64,000 nt of DNA from positions 62,001 to 126,000 of the forward strand of contig JAHLKC010000025.1 of NCBI GenBank assembly GCA_025449115.1, in the 5' to 3' direction. Each line of letters begins with the position of its first letter. The stretch's first letter is position 1. The DNA comes from Chytridium lagenaria (lineage: Eukaryota > Chytridiomycota > Chytridiomycetes > Chytridiales > Chytridiaceae). Below the pieces are notes generated by a model. The model ran no database searches, was not told the origin of the DNA, and was given only the letters and a program-made list of their open reading frames with translations. The position numbers and the translations under genes are program-made. This document shows positions 47,925 through 60,029 of the stretch, piece after piece.

Positions 47925-49024
47925 TTATATGTGGTGAATGCCAGTACTTCCACTCATGGCCGTCATTCTTGCGGAGGACATAGCCCGAAAATGCCTAAAA
48001 AGTGCTTTGTAAACAAGCACAGTCCACCAAGCATTTAGCCCTGAGAGCGATAGGACGTTGAATACAGTCAAGACAGACACGAGCAAAGGCAGCTTTCTGT
48101 ACTTGGACCAAAACCTCTGAAGTTTCTCCTTCACCGTGCTGCCTTCTTCGCCTTGGATGGCGTAGTATATGCACATAGGTCCAGTGAAAAGCCGGAATAC
48201 CGTGAACAATACACATCGGGTAACGAGGAGAGGCGTTTGCATCGCAGTAAGGTACGATGCGGGAAATGTTCCTGATAATGAAGCCTTTTCAGCATTCTGT
48301 AGCATGTACAAAATGTTTGTGGGGACCACTGTGATCTCGCTTGGACAAAAGGCGGCCGGAAAGAAAGAAGCAATTCGGTATCTGTGTTAAACGGTCAATT
48401 GAAGAACTTAAATCTATAACAGGCCTCAAACGCCACCGCTTTCTTCCTAACCTTCTCATGAAGCCAGTTCCAAGAAGACCTACGTACGGAAATTCAAGTA
48501 GAATGCCGTAAAGGTGATGATTGCGATTAGCATCGCAAGATATAACATATGCACGGAAGTTTTGGTGCTTACCAACAATGTGATGGAGCCATACTGACGG
48601 ATGTTCTCCCTCAACAAAAGCCATAACCCCCAAGTCATATGCAGTAAACGCGAAAATGCGCCGCAAATACCTTGTCCATCACATCAGGGTATGGCGTCAA
48701 CCATTTCCCATTTTTCCATGGCCGATCGAAAAGCAATTGCTTGATGACCGGTATAGATACGAAGCAGCGCATTAACAGTGGACGGGATCTTTTCCACAAA
48801 GAGTGTTGCCTCTTATTGAGGGATTTGAGGCCGGGATACAGAATGTTGGACGTCGATTTGTGAAGGAAGATGTGGAGAAGTAGAGGTGCGAAGACCCTTG
48901 GATCGGTAAGGGGGTTTCGAGGAGGGGGGAGAGGTTCAGCACGGCTCTCCTCTGATACTTCCGAGACGCCGTTGCCGTTGGTAGCTCTCTTGGTCTTATC
49001 ATCAGACCCTTGGGTTCCTCCCAT
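47925..49024 (-). CDS. TLC-domain multi-pass membrane protein (TMEM56/CLN8-like)
   Basis: TLC-family proteins sit in the ER or Golgi and sense or handle lipids. ATG at 49024 (MGGTQGSDDK), 33 bp to the right of an in-frame alternative. A charged N-terminus is followed by hydrophobic segments. The typical central word is YDLGVMAFVEGEHPSVWLHH, where the HH pair and preceding acidic residues match TLC consensus. The last exon has TNILYMLQNAEKAS, FRLFTGPMCIYYAIQG and VSVLTVFNVLSLSGLNAWW before the stop near 47925. One slip lies near 48664, where an extra G separates …DVMDK from YLRRIFAFTAYDLG. Only 50 bp separate its start from the end of the TIR-ankyrin gene on the same strand. Confidence 0.65.
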
Positions 49025-49074
49025 TTTGTCAACGTCCCAAAAACGGATCAAGATCAGGTGTGACAAACTGGGCT

Positions 49075-51433
49075 TTATTGAATGCAACAACTGCAGACCT
49101 TTCGAGGTCGCGTGTCGTAATGATCCTGCTCCTCAATCCTCCTATCAATCTTTTTGAGTGGCATTTTTGAGGGCACATAAATCCCTTCAGAAGGCCCCAT
49201 GGTTGGCCGCGAATCGTCGTGCCACGACGTCCCAGCCGTCTTTGCCGCAGCTCCCGCCTTTATTCCCGTATCTTGCTCTTCTGGGTGCACCTTTTTCCCG
49301 GATATTAAAATCCCCTTTACTGGCAAATTGTGAGAAGAAGACGCCAAGAGATCCACAATGACTTGGTTATCAGTCGCGATAGCAAAGTCCACTGCTGTCT
49401 TGCCTTCATTGTTGCGCTTGGTCTTGCTGGCCCCTTTCTGCAGAAGCATGTGAATAAGATTTTCGTATTCGTGCGTGACAGCAAGCATCAGAGGCGTTAT
49501 TCCATCTTCATCACTAACATCGCATGCGGCAATGGAAAAAGAGTTTTCCAGCAGGTACTCTGCAACCGGTATGTGCTGCTGCTCGATGGCCAAATAGAGG
49601 GCCGTCTTGCCTTCGTTATCTGTAACGTTGACATGAGATCCTTTTGAAATAAGCCATTCTACAGCTTCTAAGTGACCTCCTGCTGACGCCGCTATCAAAG
49701 GTGTCCAACCTTTCTTGTTGGTGATGTCCAGAGAAGCCCCTAAAGACCTCAAGTAGTCCATCACGTCCAAAGAATTCTTGCTGGCCGCAAGGAAAAATGG
49801 CGTGCAATGATCATCCGTCCTTTCCTCAAAGTTATGCAACCCGCATTTATAAAGCTCCTTCACCACCTCCACATGGCCCGAAAAACAAGCAGCATGCATT
49901 GGCGTCCACCCATGCGAACTCGTTATATCTAGCCTCACTCCAACGTCATGTATTAAATAGCAAACAATTTCCATGAACCCCAATGAGGCTGCAGCGTGTA
50001 ACGGCGTCAATCCCATATTTGTCAGCGCGTTCGGATCTGCCCCAGCTACCACAAGATACATCACTACGTCCAAGTGATTATTTCATAGCCGCCAAAAAAT
50101 AAAGGCGTAAACCATCGTCATTCTTGCACTCCAATTCCGCATTCCCTTCCTCAACTAGCACCTTACGGATTCCAAATGGCCCGAATTTGCTGCAGAACTT
50201 AGTGGGAACCATCCACAATCATTAGCGGCACACACATTCGCACCTTGAGCAATCAACCACGATACCACTTCCGTGTGCCCCGAGTAGCTCGCTGAATAAA
50301 GCGGCGTCCACCTGTGTACAGTTAAGGCCTCGATATCAGCATTTCTCAACACAAGAAACTGCACAACATCAAGGTGACCCATCAGGCAGGCAGAGGCTAA
50401 CGGCGTCCATCCCGTTGAACTTTGCGTGTCAATCGAAGCACCAGCTTTGAGCAACATATTTACAGCCTCAAGATGACCATTGTATGCGGCTTGGTTAAGA
50501 GGTGTCCATCCGTTTGCACCTTTAACCTCGACGTTTACACGACCTGCTGTGAGAATCTTTTTCAATTGTTTCGTGTCGCCATTAGCTGAAAGAGCTAGCA
50601 ACCTTTCTTCGGGAGAAAGACCCGCCAGCGGGTCTTCTTCCACGGGTTGGGATGTGCTTTGACTGGGTGTTATGACAGAAGTGTTTGGATGTGTAAGTTG
50701 AGGTTGAGGTTGAAGATGTGAATTTGTGACGGAAGTTGAGGGACCGCTGCAGGTGATGCTGTCGGTCCCGTTTGTATTATCTGTGTAAGAGGTGTTGATG
50801 TTGGTTTCGGTGATGAAGTGGGTATGACTCATGATCCTCCAACGCTTTAAGAAGTTCTCCAAGCTTATCTTCAAAGGTATCTTGCTCCTTAATGAAAATC
50901 AGGATTTCATTTAAAATAGAACGAGCCTCAACCGGCCGAAAATCTATATAAAGCCCGCCGGCACCCATCTTAAACTTCACAGCACTCTTTTCTCCACGCA
51001 TTATTTTCTGGTTTCCCAACGACAGCTTGCACGATCGGAATAGACAGATCGCAAATATAAGATATCTCAAGATTACAGTTCTTGCTTTGTATGTACTCGT
51101 CCGATATACAAACAACGGCGACGCTGGCTGACCAGTGTAAGTTTTCGAAAAACAATTTCTCCACCTTTTGTCTAAAGCCGTCGCTAATTGCGCGTGAAGA
51201 TCCTTCCCAGCTCGCAGCTCATTCACGTCAAGCCACACTTTATATCCTTCATCCACTAGAGCCTGCGCAATCTTTCTTGGATCCGACTTGGCTGCCTGAA
51301 CAGCACATGAGTTAAAGTCACAACACCAGCTTACCCCCGAAAAGCTCATGGAAGGATTCGCTTGATGCGCCAACATCGAATTGGACCATGCATACGAGAC
51401 AAATATATGGTGCCCCTCTCCGGTTGCCATCAT
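49075..51433 (-). CDS. TIR-domain protein with ankyrin repeats and C-terminal CaaX box
   Basis: N-terminal TIR domain from ATG 51433: HHIFVSYAW, then across a 39-43-nt in-frame intron KIAQALVDEGYKVWLDVNEL, SVAVVCISDEYIQS, KNCNLEISYI (candidate NADase Glu codon 51066-51068), IPIVQAVVGKPEN and GGLYIDF. A Thr/Asn/Ser/Pro-rich linker follows. At least eleven ankyrin repeats (GWTPLNQAAYNGHLEAV, GWTPLASACLMGHLDVV and so on) run from about 50540 to 49310. The tail is basic and ends VCSCCIQ before the stop at 49075-49077; CCIQ fits a CaaX prenylation signal. The frame slips near 51170 (A run), 51005, 50845, 50165 and 50088, yet repeats stay in register across each slip. TIR domains are known as protein-interaction or NAD-cleaving modules; either role is possible. 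The three-part layout is unfamiliar to me. Confidence 0.8.
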
Positions 51434-52259
51434 GCATGTTTCTCACAAAGTTTCTTATGTGTTTGGTTTTGCAGTTATGCGGTTATCTAGAAGTACCGAG
51501 GACGCTGATTGCATCTTGGAAATGTGCACATCAACTGATTTACAGATTCGCAGTTTAAATGTCTTCGATATTTTTATAATTCACCTAGTATTGTCGTCTG
51601 TGCTACTGGAGAGTAGTAAAAGTGTTTTGAAAATATACTGATCTGATTCTGAGCGCGGCAGATTTTTTGATGAAGGACAAAAATAATAAATAATAAATAA
51701 AGATAATTATCAATTAATTAAAATAAATAAACAAAAGGACCTCATTATCGCCGAAGACATTTTTCCGCCGGTCTGCTAGGAACCGATGGGCTGAACTACT
51801 GAAAGGACTCGACCCGCTGGACTCGATACAAGAGGTATCCAGTGGGCCGGAATGGGCCATACGCGTGGTTGTCCTTTTGTTCTTTGAATGCAGAACAACG
51901 CTTAGTCCAAAAACGAGTTCAGCTCAGATCACGTATATATGTAGTGAGCAGTATATTTTTCAAAGAACTTTTACTACATACTCTCCAATAGCACAGACGA
52001 CGATACTAGGTGATATTTTTAATTATATATTTATTATTAAACAGCAAAATAGAGAAAAGGGCACCGAAGAAGAACGTTGTGACGAATAAAAACACGTCGC
52101 TATCTGGCGACGATCATATCAACACAAAATGGATTCAGAAGAAATAAACATCGAAAGTGGCAAAGAAGCTAATACGAGATTCGCTGTGCGAAGCGTCTAA
52201 AAGAAAAATCAAAATCAAAAACTGCGAGCTAAAGGTTATAGTTTCATCATCGTCATCCA
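51434..52259. other. Intergenic, no gene seen
   Basis: Upstream side of the TIR-ankyrin gene and downstream side of Edc3. AT-rich from about 51680 to 51740. The short plus-strand frames at 51381-51641 and 51865-52089 have no recognisable features. Confidence 0.5.
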
Positions 52260-55200
52260 TCATCCCTGAAGTCCACCGTCTTCTTCTGTCTCAGCATAAG
52301 TCAACGCTATCAAGAACTTTTCCCCGAAAGGCGGGACATACTTGATGCGGGCCATACCAACGGCAGCGGCAAGCCGCTACCGCCAGGGCCAACTCTTCCA
52401 AATTTCTGAAAGACAATCTTAGGAATCCCAATATCCGCGAGGAAAAGCTCGCCGGAAAGCTCACGCGTCATCAACCCCGTCTTTGGTAGACCAAGGGCAA
52501 CCGTCCATTTGGCATTGACATAGTGAGAAGGGGAGGTAGGTTGGCCTGCGAAAATATGTAATTAAATGAAAATGCCAATTAAAAAAGAAAAAATTTTTAT
52601 GTAATTAAATGAAAATGCCAATTAAAAAGAAAAAACTTTTATGTAATTAAATGAAAATGCCAATTAAAAAGAAAAAACACCTTTTTACTTACCCGTCAAC
52701 CCACTAATTCCACTAGGTACGTCTAGACTCATGACATTCGCCCTGTTGTCATTCGCCCACTTCATAAGATCGCTGACAAAAAGCCTGTCATTCTCAGACG
52801 GAAGATCCAGTATAGTTTGATGAGGTCCAAGAAGCGCATCAATAATAAGATCAACAGGGGTCACCGTTGGAAGAGGAAGCTCCGGGATACCTCTAACAAT
52901 CTGACCACCAGTAGGAAGATAAATTTTTCTCTGGTAAGCGACGGTCTATAGAAAACAAACGGTGGATGTTAGATACCAAGGATATAAGAGAAATGTAAAA
53001 TATACATACGTTAGATTGCTCTGCTCATTTCCGACAGCGCACACCATAACGTTGACTTCATGATTTGCGAGATGCCTTGCAGCGCAAAGAGCGTAAGCTC
53101 CAGTTTTGTTGTTCCCGGCAAGCACAACAACAATCGGCGCGGAGTTTTGATTTCCAGGTTTAATACGCCTTCCGCCGCCTGTATCAAAAAGATGATCAGC
53201 AACCAGAATTAACGACAAATAAAAGATTAATCACATTAGTGAAAAGGCATGTGAGAGTGTTAAAGGTGTAAAAGACAAAACACCGCGTATATAAATTAAG
53301 ATAATACAAGACAAAAGTACACCAAAAACCAGAATAACCTACCTAGAAGCTGCAGCACATCATCGCAACTCCTCTTCTCCATCTCAATCATCTGCTCCTC
53401 ATTCGGTCCTGTCTCTGCAACCGCCGACCTCTCCAACTCCACCATCTCCGCTGGCGTCACACTCGGCACGGCAACTCCAATAGCCGACACAAATTTAGGT
53501 CTCTTCCTAGACGTCATCAATGAAGTCCCCGCACCAGCAGCATCAGTAGCAATAGGAGTTAACTCAAAGTACTCATCCCCAGCCTCGAAGGCCGCCGCCC
53601 CATCACTCTCAAGCTCACTCTCCACTTCCGCGTCGTTGCCAGTCTCGTCACCACTAGGGCAATGTCAAGAACGGGTTCACGGATGCCAAGTTTAGGTTGA
53701 CTAGGGATGTAGTGGTGGTAGTAACCCCGAAAGAGGTGGAGTTGCTACTGAGGAGGATGGGGATGATGTAGAGCCGTTGTAACATTGCGGGAACCGAGGA
53801 ACCCACGGTGGCAGTGGTAGCGGGCTTAAGACGGTTATGACTGACGAGAAGCGTTTCAGGATCGGTCATGTCAGACTCGCGAATCTCGGAAAATACGGTA
53901 CTCTTATCGAAAAGACGGAGTGAACCTTGAATGTCAAAGTCTTCTTGAATGTCTTCAGCATCCTCATTTGCCCATGCATTGTTCTTGTCTTTCCGACGAC
54001 GTCGAGCTATTATGAGCAAACGTTAGTTTGAAGTTAAAAAAATTATTTGAAAAGAGCATTAATACACTTACTTGGGGACTGCGCCTCATGTCTTCTAACC
54101 ACCTAATGTTAAAAGGCATAGATATTATCAATTTTTTGTTTTATGAGAGCAAGGCGTCACGTAAAAGGAATGAAAACGAGATTGTGGGGTGAAATGGAAG
54201 ACCTGACTCCAAACATACCTTCGGAGCTTCGCCTTCGTTACGACAACCTGGGGAGCCTGCGCAGCCTTGCCTGCAGGGGCAGCGACAGCTGCCTCTGCCC
54301 TCTCCCACCATCATTTCTTCACTGTCGCCGAAGACGACGTTGACCCCGTCTTTTCTACAACCTCCAAAACCGGCACATTCGCTACAACGCAGGGCTGGGT
54401 CTTCCCTCGCACTATCTCTCCGATTCCTCCGTCACCCCTGCCTGGATTGTTGGCGTCAAATTCAAGTCTGCGCTGTAATTCTGCAAAATCAATCTCCTCC
54501 TCCTCTGTGGCGCTCCGGGAGAACGACAGATGCGGAGAGCCAGAATGGGCCAGCGGGGTCTTAACGGGTTGAGTGGACGGGATACAGGTTTAACAGGGAC
54601 GACATTTGAGAAAAGGGGGGGTTTGGGGTCTTGCTGCGTTGAGGCGGAGGTTTTTGCTTTTGAGCTTGAGATGACTGCGGCAGTCTCTGTTGCTGGCTAC
54701 TACCCTGTTGAGACTTTTGCTGCTGATTCTGCAGTCCCTGTTGCTGATTATTATTTGCTGAGGTCGTCGGTCCGCGTTGCATTAGAATATGCGGAGAGGG
54801 AGGCGGGATGGGGACACGCTCTGCATTCAATACAGACGGAATCTGATTCCGGCTGAAGGAGGGGGTTTGGACATCGACAACTATGGTAGGATGGTATTAA
54901 TTCAAGCTCTCCTCTACACATGGAATTCATTAATAAAGGGAAGGGTATAATAAATACCGAAATAATGGCAGGGTCATTTAACAAAGTTGGTGAGGCAGCC
55001 TGTTTTTGCGCAGGCGGACGCGGCTGAGGTTGCTGCTGATGCTGCTGCTGGAAAACAGGTTGAGGGGGCGGCTGGTGCGAATGGTGTTGAAAACCCGGTT
55101 GATGCTGCGGTGCATGCACATCCATGGGTGTACGGTCAGCAGGAAACAGCTTGTTGGAACCCCATAGCAGCGTTATAGGATGGTCCTGGCAAATTTGGCA

Positions 55201-55983
55201 AAGGCGTTCCCGAAATATGATGCATCATCGGAGGTCGCTGAGGTCCTGAAGACATCATACCATTCCACCCATCCCAAAAAGCTGCTGCTGAGTGATTGGC
55301 ATGGCGCCTGGGTGATAATGGCCCGGCATCGGGTGCATCTGATGATGATGGTGCATCAACCCAGAAGGAGGCATCGGAAGCTGTCCTGGCGCTGGTGAAG
55401 GAAGGTTCCCTTGTGGATGAGGCTGTAAAGGCGGAGCGTGGTTCCCAGGAATAGCCATGGAAGGAACAGGATGGGGGTTCATCTGAGGGTGCGCATGGTA
55501 GTTTTGAACGGGAGCAAAGGTTGGGGGAGCGAGATTCACAGGCGGAGCTGGATTGGCAGGGGAACTCGTAGGCGTGGCCTTTTGATCTCCAGCCTTGAGT
55601 ATATGAAGGTCAGCGATCTCTTGGCCAGGGACATGATGGGTCGAAATCGTCCGCGAGGACCCATTAGCCTTGATTGTGGCTGAAAAAAGCAAAGATGGTC
55701 AGCGATACGCGGCTTCAACCATCAAATCCACTGAGACGAAAGCATCGAGCCTTTCTCCTCTAAACTTGACCCTGTTTAAATCCATTGACGCTGACCCATT
55801 GCGAGATGCAAAGACTCCAATAATAGAAAGAATGAAATTGAATCATCAACAAGGAACATCAAGCTCACCATTTTCCAAAGTTATAAGCTGAGTTTCATCA
55901 TCGATAGCAAGTACGCGGCCCTCAATGACGCTCTGATTCTTCAGAAAGAGGCGTACCGCCAATCCAACAAACTGCCCCGACAT
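52260..55983 (-). CDS. EDC3: Enhancer of mRNA decapping 3 (LSm, FDF and YjeF_N domains)
   Basis: Scaffold of the mRNA decapping complex and of P-bodies. ATG 55983 opens an LSm domain (MSGQFVGLAVRLFLKNQ…RVLAIDDETQLITLEN, then after an intron KANGSSRTI and VPGQEIADLHIL). A long Pro/Gln/His-rich linker follows (about 55580-54560). The FDF part reads EDIQEDFDIQGSLRLFDKST (about 53950), which would bind the Dhh1/DDX6 helicase. The YjeF_N domain contains IVVVLAGNNKTGAYAL, VDLIIDALLG and SLDVPSGISG. The last residues are KYVPPFGEKFLIAL, stop at 52260-52262. Slips occur in the linker and near 52350 in the last exon. One intron holds a small tandem repeat (52555-52678). The domain order is diagnostic. 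Confidence 0.88.
52555..52678. repeat. Intronic tandem repeat, ~41-bp unit, three copies
   Basis: Unit TGTAATTAAATGAAAATGCC plus AATTAAAAAGAAAAAA and a short T run, inside an Edc3 intron. The three copies differ mainly in A- and T-run lengths, so the array is young. Confidence 0.9.
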
Positions 55984-56233
55984 GGCTTCCCTTCACCGAC
56001 TTTTTTCTGCAGATTGTGACCTCTTTTAAGAAATTTTTACTTTGTTGCAGGAGACTTCTCTTCTATTGCAGCATCAGAGAAGAATGTCTCCCAAGATATA
56101 ACCCGCGGGTCAGCATCGCGTGATTAACAGGTAGCTGACGTAAGGTCCTATAAAAAGGAGGCAATATTCAAATCCCTTTGAAGCATTGCAAAGTTCTCCA
56201 CCTTCAACCTCCACAGTACCTCCTTCCTCAAAC

Positions 56234-57316
56234 ATGATGCTGGCGTTCATTCCTGTCTACCTCGCTGTGCTTGTGGCTTTCATCGGCCCCTCGTTTTCCG
56301 CTCCATTCAGCTTCCTCTCTCTTGTTGGAATTCTCCAGGGAGGTGGAGGTGGAGGAGGAGGAAACAACACGTCGTCAGCCAACTTCACTGGACCTCCAGC
56401 GAACCTCACGCAAGTAAACGAGACGGTGACGGTTCCTCAAGGAATCCAGTCAAATGAGTCCTTTTCATTCCTCACCCAGGCTTTGCAGTCTTCAAACGCG
56501 TCCCAGGTTAGTCCTTTAGTTTTTGCATACCCATGGTCGATGATGAGCCTTCAGCATGTATTATCAGACGGTACAGAGTCGTGTCGTATGACATTTAGTT
56601 TAATCGTTAACTGAGACTACCCCCATTCTTCGCGTTATCACACTTCCTTGACTAATATTCATTGGTTAACTCGCTCATTCTATTATTTTTCTCTCTTTAG
56701 CTTCTCAATACAACCAGAAACTACACGCTGTTCGCTCCCGTGAACTCAGCGTTCGAGAATCTGCCTATGGGAGTAAGGAAGCTCTTCCAGAGTGGCTCTA
56801 ACCGTACCCACGAGATTATCCGGGCTCTTATACAGTAAGGGTTTGAGCTCCCAGCTTCCATTCTAAACCCACAATAGATACCATATTGTTCCACAGTCGT
56901 TGAAGCCGGCCGATTTCCAATCAAGCGGTGGCGGCGGTGGAGGTGGCAACCAAACTTCCGGGACGCTTCAAGCGGGTGGAAACCAGACACAAGGTGGAGC
57001 CATGAACAGGACAAACGTGCCGACAATGTTGGGAAACTTGACTGTGGCTATTGGGCAGGATCAACAGCAAACGCTTTTGGTTAACGATGCGCGTGTTTTG
57101 GCGGTCGGAATGCCAGCGACGGTATCATTGTAAGCAGTCTGCGGTGTTTGTATGTGCTACACGTCTTTCTGACTCTTTTCTTTCTTGCTCCAGTATGCCA
57201 TTGACAAGATCCTCACGCCTTTGTATTTGCTTAACATGAGTATTTACTGCATGGGAGGAGGAGGAGGTGGCAGTTGTGGTGACAGAGTTGGTCCCAAGAG
57301 GTCTTCCATAGTGTGA
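56234..57316 (+). CDS. Secreted fasciclin (FAS1)-domain protein
   Basis: Cell-surface adhesion-type protein. The MM start at 56234 leads a signal peptide (FIPVYLAVLVAFIGPSFSA), then a Gly/Asn linker with many N-glycosylation sites. One FAS1 domain is split over four exons: FSFLTQALQSS, NYTLFAPVNSAFENLP (H1-like), HEIIRALIQYHIVPQSL (H2-like), LLVNDARVLA and YAIDKILTPLYLL. An internal GGGGGGGNQT insert widens the domain. It ends in GGGGGGSCGDRVGPKRSS, stop 57314-57316, without a clear GPI signal. At the third intron (donor about 57130) the splice is one base out of phase, so an indel is likely there. Lies head-to-head with Edc3, with about 250 bp between the starts. Confidence 0.8.
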
Positions 57317-57952
57317 GCGATCGGTCGAGTTGGATCCCCTTTTTTTTCACCAGAAGTTCAACCTGTTTTTGCTGTATATCTTTTTATTAGCATTTAGTTT
57401 GCTTTTGTTGTTGGGATTAAAAAGAAGCATCAGTTGCATATTCCTGCAGTGGCATTCTTGTGTGTTTATATATGAAAATAAATATTTGTGATATGCTGAA
57501 ATGCGGTTTTTAGGCAATAAAAGCGTATCTGGTTTACTTGAAAACACCCTCTTTCACCAACAACCCTCAAGAGTGAAAAAGGAAATTCCAAATTTCGGAT
57601 TGTGAAGCACCCGTTTTTTTCTTGATCCTTTTAGAGACGGTCACAGCAAAACGAGGCGAGGGAAACGAGCGAGTTCAAAAGGCGAAAAGGCAACGGACGG
57701 GTTGAGCAAAGCGTGTGTTGGAGGCGAAATCCTTTGCTATTTACTTGCTGTGCCCTCTTGCTCGCTCAATCGAGACGAACGTAAACGACACCTGAGCGAC
57801 TTGAATTGCCTGTTCCGCCTTGCACATCCTTGAGCTCTTTGGTTCACCATTCCCTTCATCTGCGCATCCAAACACGATTTCAGTCATCATTTAAGCATCA
57901 ACTTATTCTACCGACTCGTCATATTACCATTTGATCCGTCTTGTTCCGCAAG
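57317..57952. other. Intergenic, no gene seen
   Basis: Holds the 3' end signals of the FAS1 gene and the promoter of the CxxC-module gene. A GAGACGAACG/GAGCGA-rich stretch at 57640-57790 is unremarkable otherwise. Confidence 0.5.
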
Positions 57953-59640
57953 ATGCGAACGACGACTTCAAAGCTGGCTGACATGAACAGCAGGACATCA
58001 TGTCCTCGCTGCGAAGGTGAGGCGCGGCAGCAGTACCTTTATTGGCCATTCATCATCTCCAAGTGTCCGTTCATCATCTCTAACTTGCTGGTTCTTCCAG
58101 GTTACGTTTTGTTCACGACCCATCGAAAGCATGACAAAGGAGACATCAGAGTTCGTTGCAAAAAGTGCTCACCCTGCGAGGTGCGTTTTTACTTCTCGCC
58201 CCCATTTGTTCGAATGTCAACATACAAACAATCATACTGATTCTCTCTGAACAATCATCAACGCCATACATCAATCCACCAGTCTGCTCTGGCTCTGGTG
58301 TAGTCGTCGATAAACTCCCTTGCCGCCCCTGCAAATCCCGCGGCTTCCTCCACCCCCCCAGCGTCCTCCTCAAAGAACACAGCACCCTTGACGCCCTCCG
58401 ATGCCCCGACTGTATCGAATGCCGCGACTGCAACGCTCTCGGCGCTTTAGACCGTCGTCAACCCAAATTAAAAAAGCAACCTCAACCTCAACCTGCACCA
58501 GCAATTCAAACCTCGTCACCGTCCCAGTACCCTCAACCTTTAGTGCAAGGGTTTGCGAAACCCGCGCAGCCGGCGCAGATGCCGCTGGTGAATCCGTTTG
58601 CTCCCGTCATGTGGCCGCAACCGACGCAGGTCGATTCGAAACGGCCGCCATCAATAGAGTCTGGAAAATCGGATGATTCATTAGATGCAAAAGCGACGAT
58701 CTATACGGAGGAGTACTTGAAGCCGACGTCGTGCCCTAGGTGTGATGGGAAAGGCTGGAAGCATGATACGTCGTCAAAGCATGACAAGATCCCGTCAGTC
58801 AAATGCAAAAACTGTGCGGCATGTAAAGGTGAGAATCATTAAAGAATGCGAAAACTATTTATTGGAATTGTTCATGAACATTAACTCTAATGTTTCATCA
58901 TGTATTAGCGTGTCACAGCTCTGGTCAAGTCCATGGCAAGATCGCCTGTCCCGACTGCGAAACCAAGGGCTTTGTTCACGCCTCCAAAGAGCGCGACCAC
59001 GATGCCCCTGAAAAACTTCGTTGCTTCTTCTGTAAAAACTGTCCCCGCTGTCTTGGTATCGGCATCGTCGATAACCCCGCCGTCGCTGAAGCCGAACGCG
59101 TCAAAGAACGTCTTCAAAGCCCGTGAAGAACGCCGTGCTGCGCGTCGGAAAGCCAAGGATTTGCTGAAGCCGTAGCGGCAGCCGCAGAAGCCTCAAAAGC
59201 TACTGACGAAGCTGCAGCGGAAGCCATCGTCGACAACAACAGCTTATGATGATGACGGTTGGAATGATGCTTCAGCAGCAGCAAAGAGCAGCGGCGGCGG
59301 GGTTGGCGCTTCCCCCGCCTTCGTTGCAGATGCTCATGACAGCTGCAGCGGCCGCGTCAGGGGTTGTGCCGCCTGTTCCTATGCCGCCGGTTTACCGGTT
59401 TGGATGATGATGATGGAGGGAGGGGGGAAGGGGTATGTGGCTAATGTGCCCGGGGTGGGGTATGTGCCTGCTAATCAGTTATTGAGGATGCAGGTGCCAA
59501 TGTTGCCTGGGGGCATTGCGCCGGCACCCGCTGGATATGCGAGTTCACCAGCTGCGGCTATGGCGGCTGCTGCGCCGCCTTCAATGCCTGCTATGCCAGC
59601 TCCTCAGAGGGAGGCTGTGTTGAGGGATGTGTGGGGTTGA
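57953..59640 (+). CDS. Protein with two repeated CxxC-rich (DnaJ-CR-like) modules, unrecognised
   Basis: Two related zinc-ribbon-like modules of about 85 residues. The first (57953-58445) has CPRCEG…RCKKCSPC, an intron, then CSGSG, LPCRPCKSRGF, LRCPDCIECRDC. The second (58734-59070) has CPRCDGKGW, KCKNCAAC, an intron, then CHSSGQ, CPDCETKGF, LRCFFCKNCPRC. Even intron positions match (after the inner Cys cluster), so the gene contains an internal duplication. CxxC-x-G-x-G spacing recalls the DnaJ cysteine-rich domain, but no J domain is present. A Pro/Gln-rich linker separates the modules. After 59100 the frame slips and an Ala/Pro/Met-rich tail continues to the stop at 59640 (…QREAVLRDVWG). 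Zinc binding is likely; partner and role unknown. Confidence 0.65.
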
Positions 59641-60029
59641 TCATAATATTGCGACGCTTATGTTTGTCACGAAAACGCGGCATTTCTTTATTATACTTTT
59701 TGAGGGGACTTGTTTTCATCTCCTTAAATCATTCCTATACGTCGTTTGCAAATATATGTGAGGATATGGTGCATTAACCATGAACGAAATCTTACCAACA
59801 TGCATTGAAAAAAAGATCGATCGTATTGACTTTTTAATACTTATTTCCATACAAAAGAAAAACTTGCGGAAAACTACATTGATATCAGGGATGTGAGGAG
59901 AATGACGGAAGCAAAAAACGTGGGTTTATACTGCAATGCACAAACAAACACAAAACATCAACAACTGAAGAAAGGATGAAAAATGTGACAAAAACAAACC
60001 ACCTCGCGAAAAATGATGTAGGACCTGCT
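59641..60029. other. Intergenic between convergent genes
   Basis: AT-rich; holds the 3' ends of the CxxC-module gene and of WASP. No other gene seen. Confidence 0.5.

Noticed and set aside
52555..52678. CRISPR-like short repeats
   Set aside because: Direct tandem units without variable spacers, located inside an intron.
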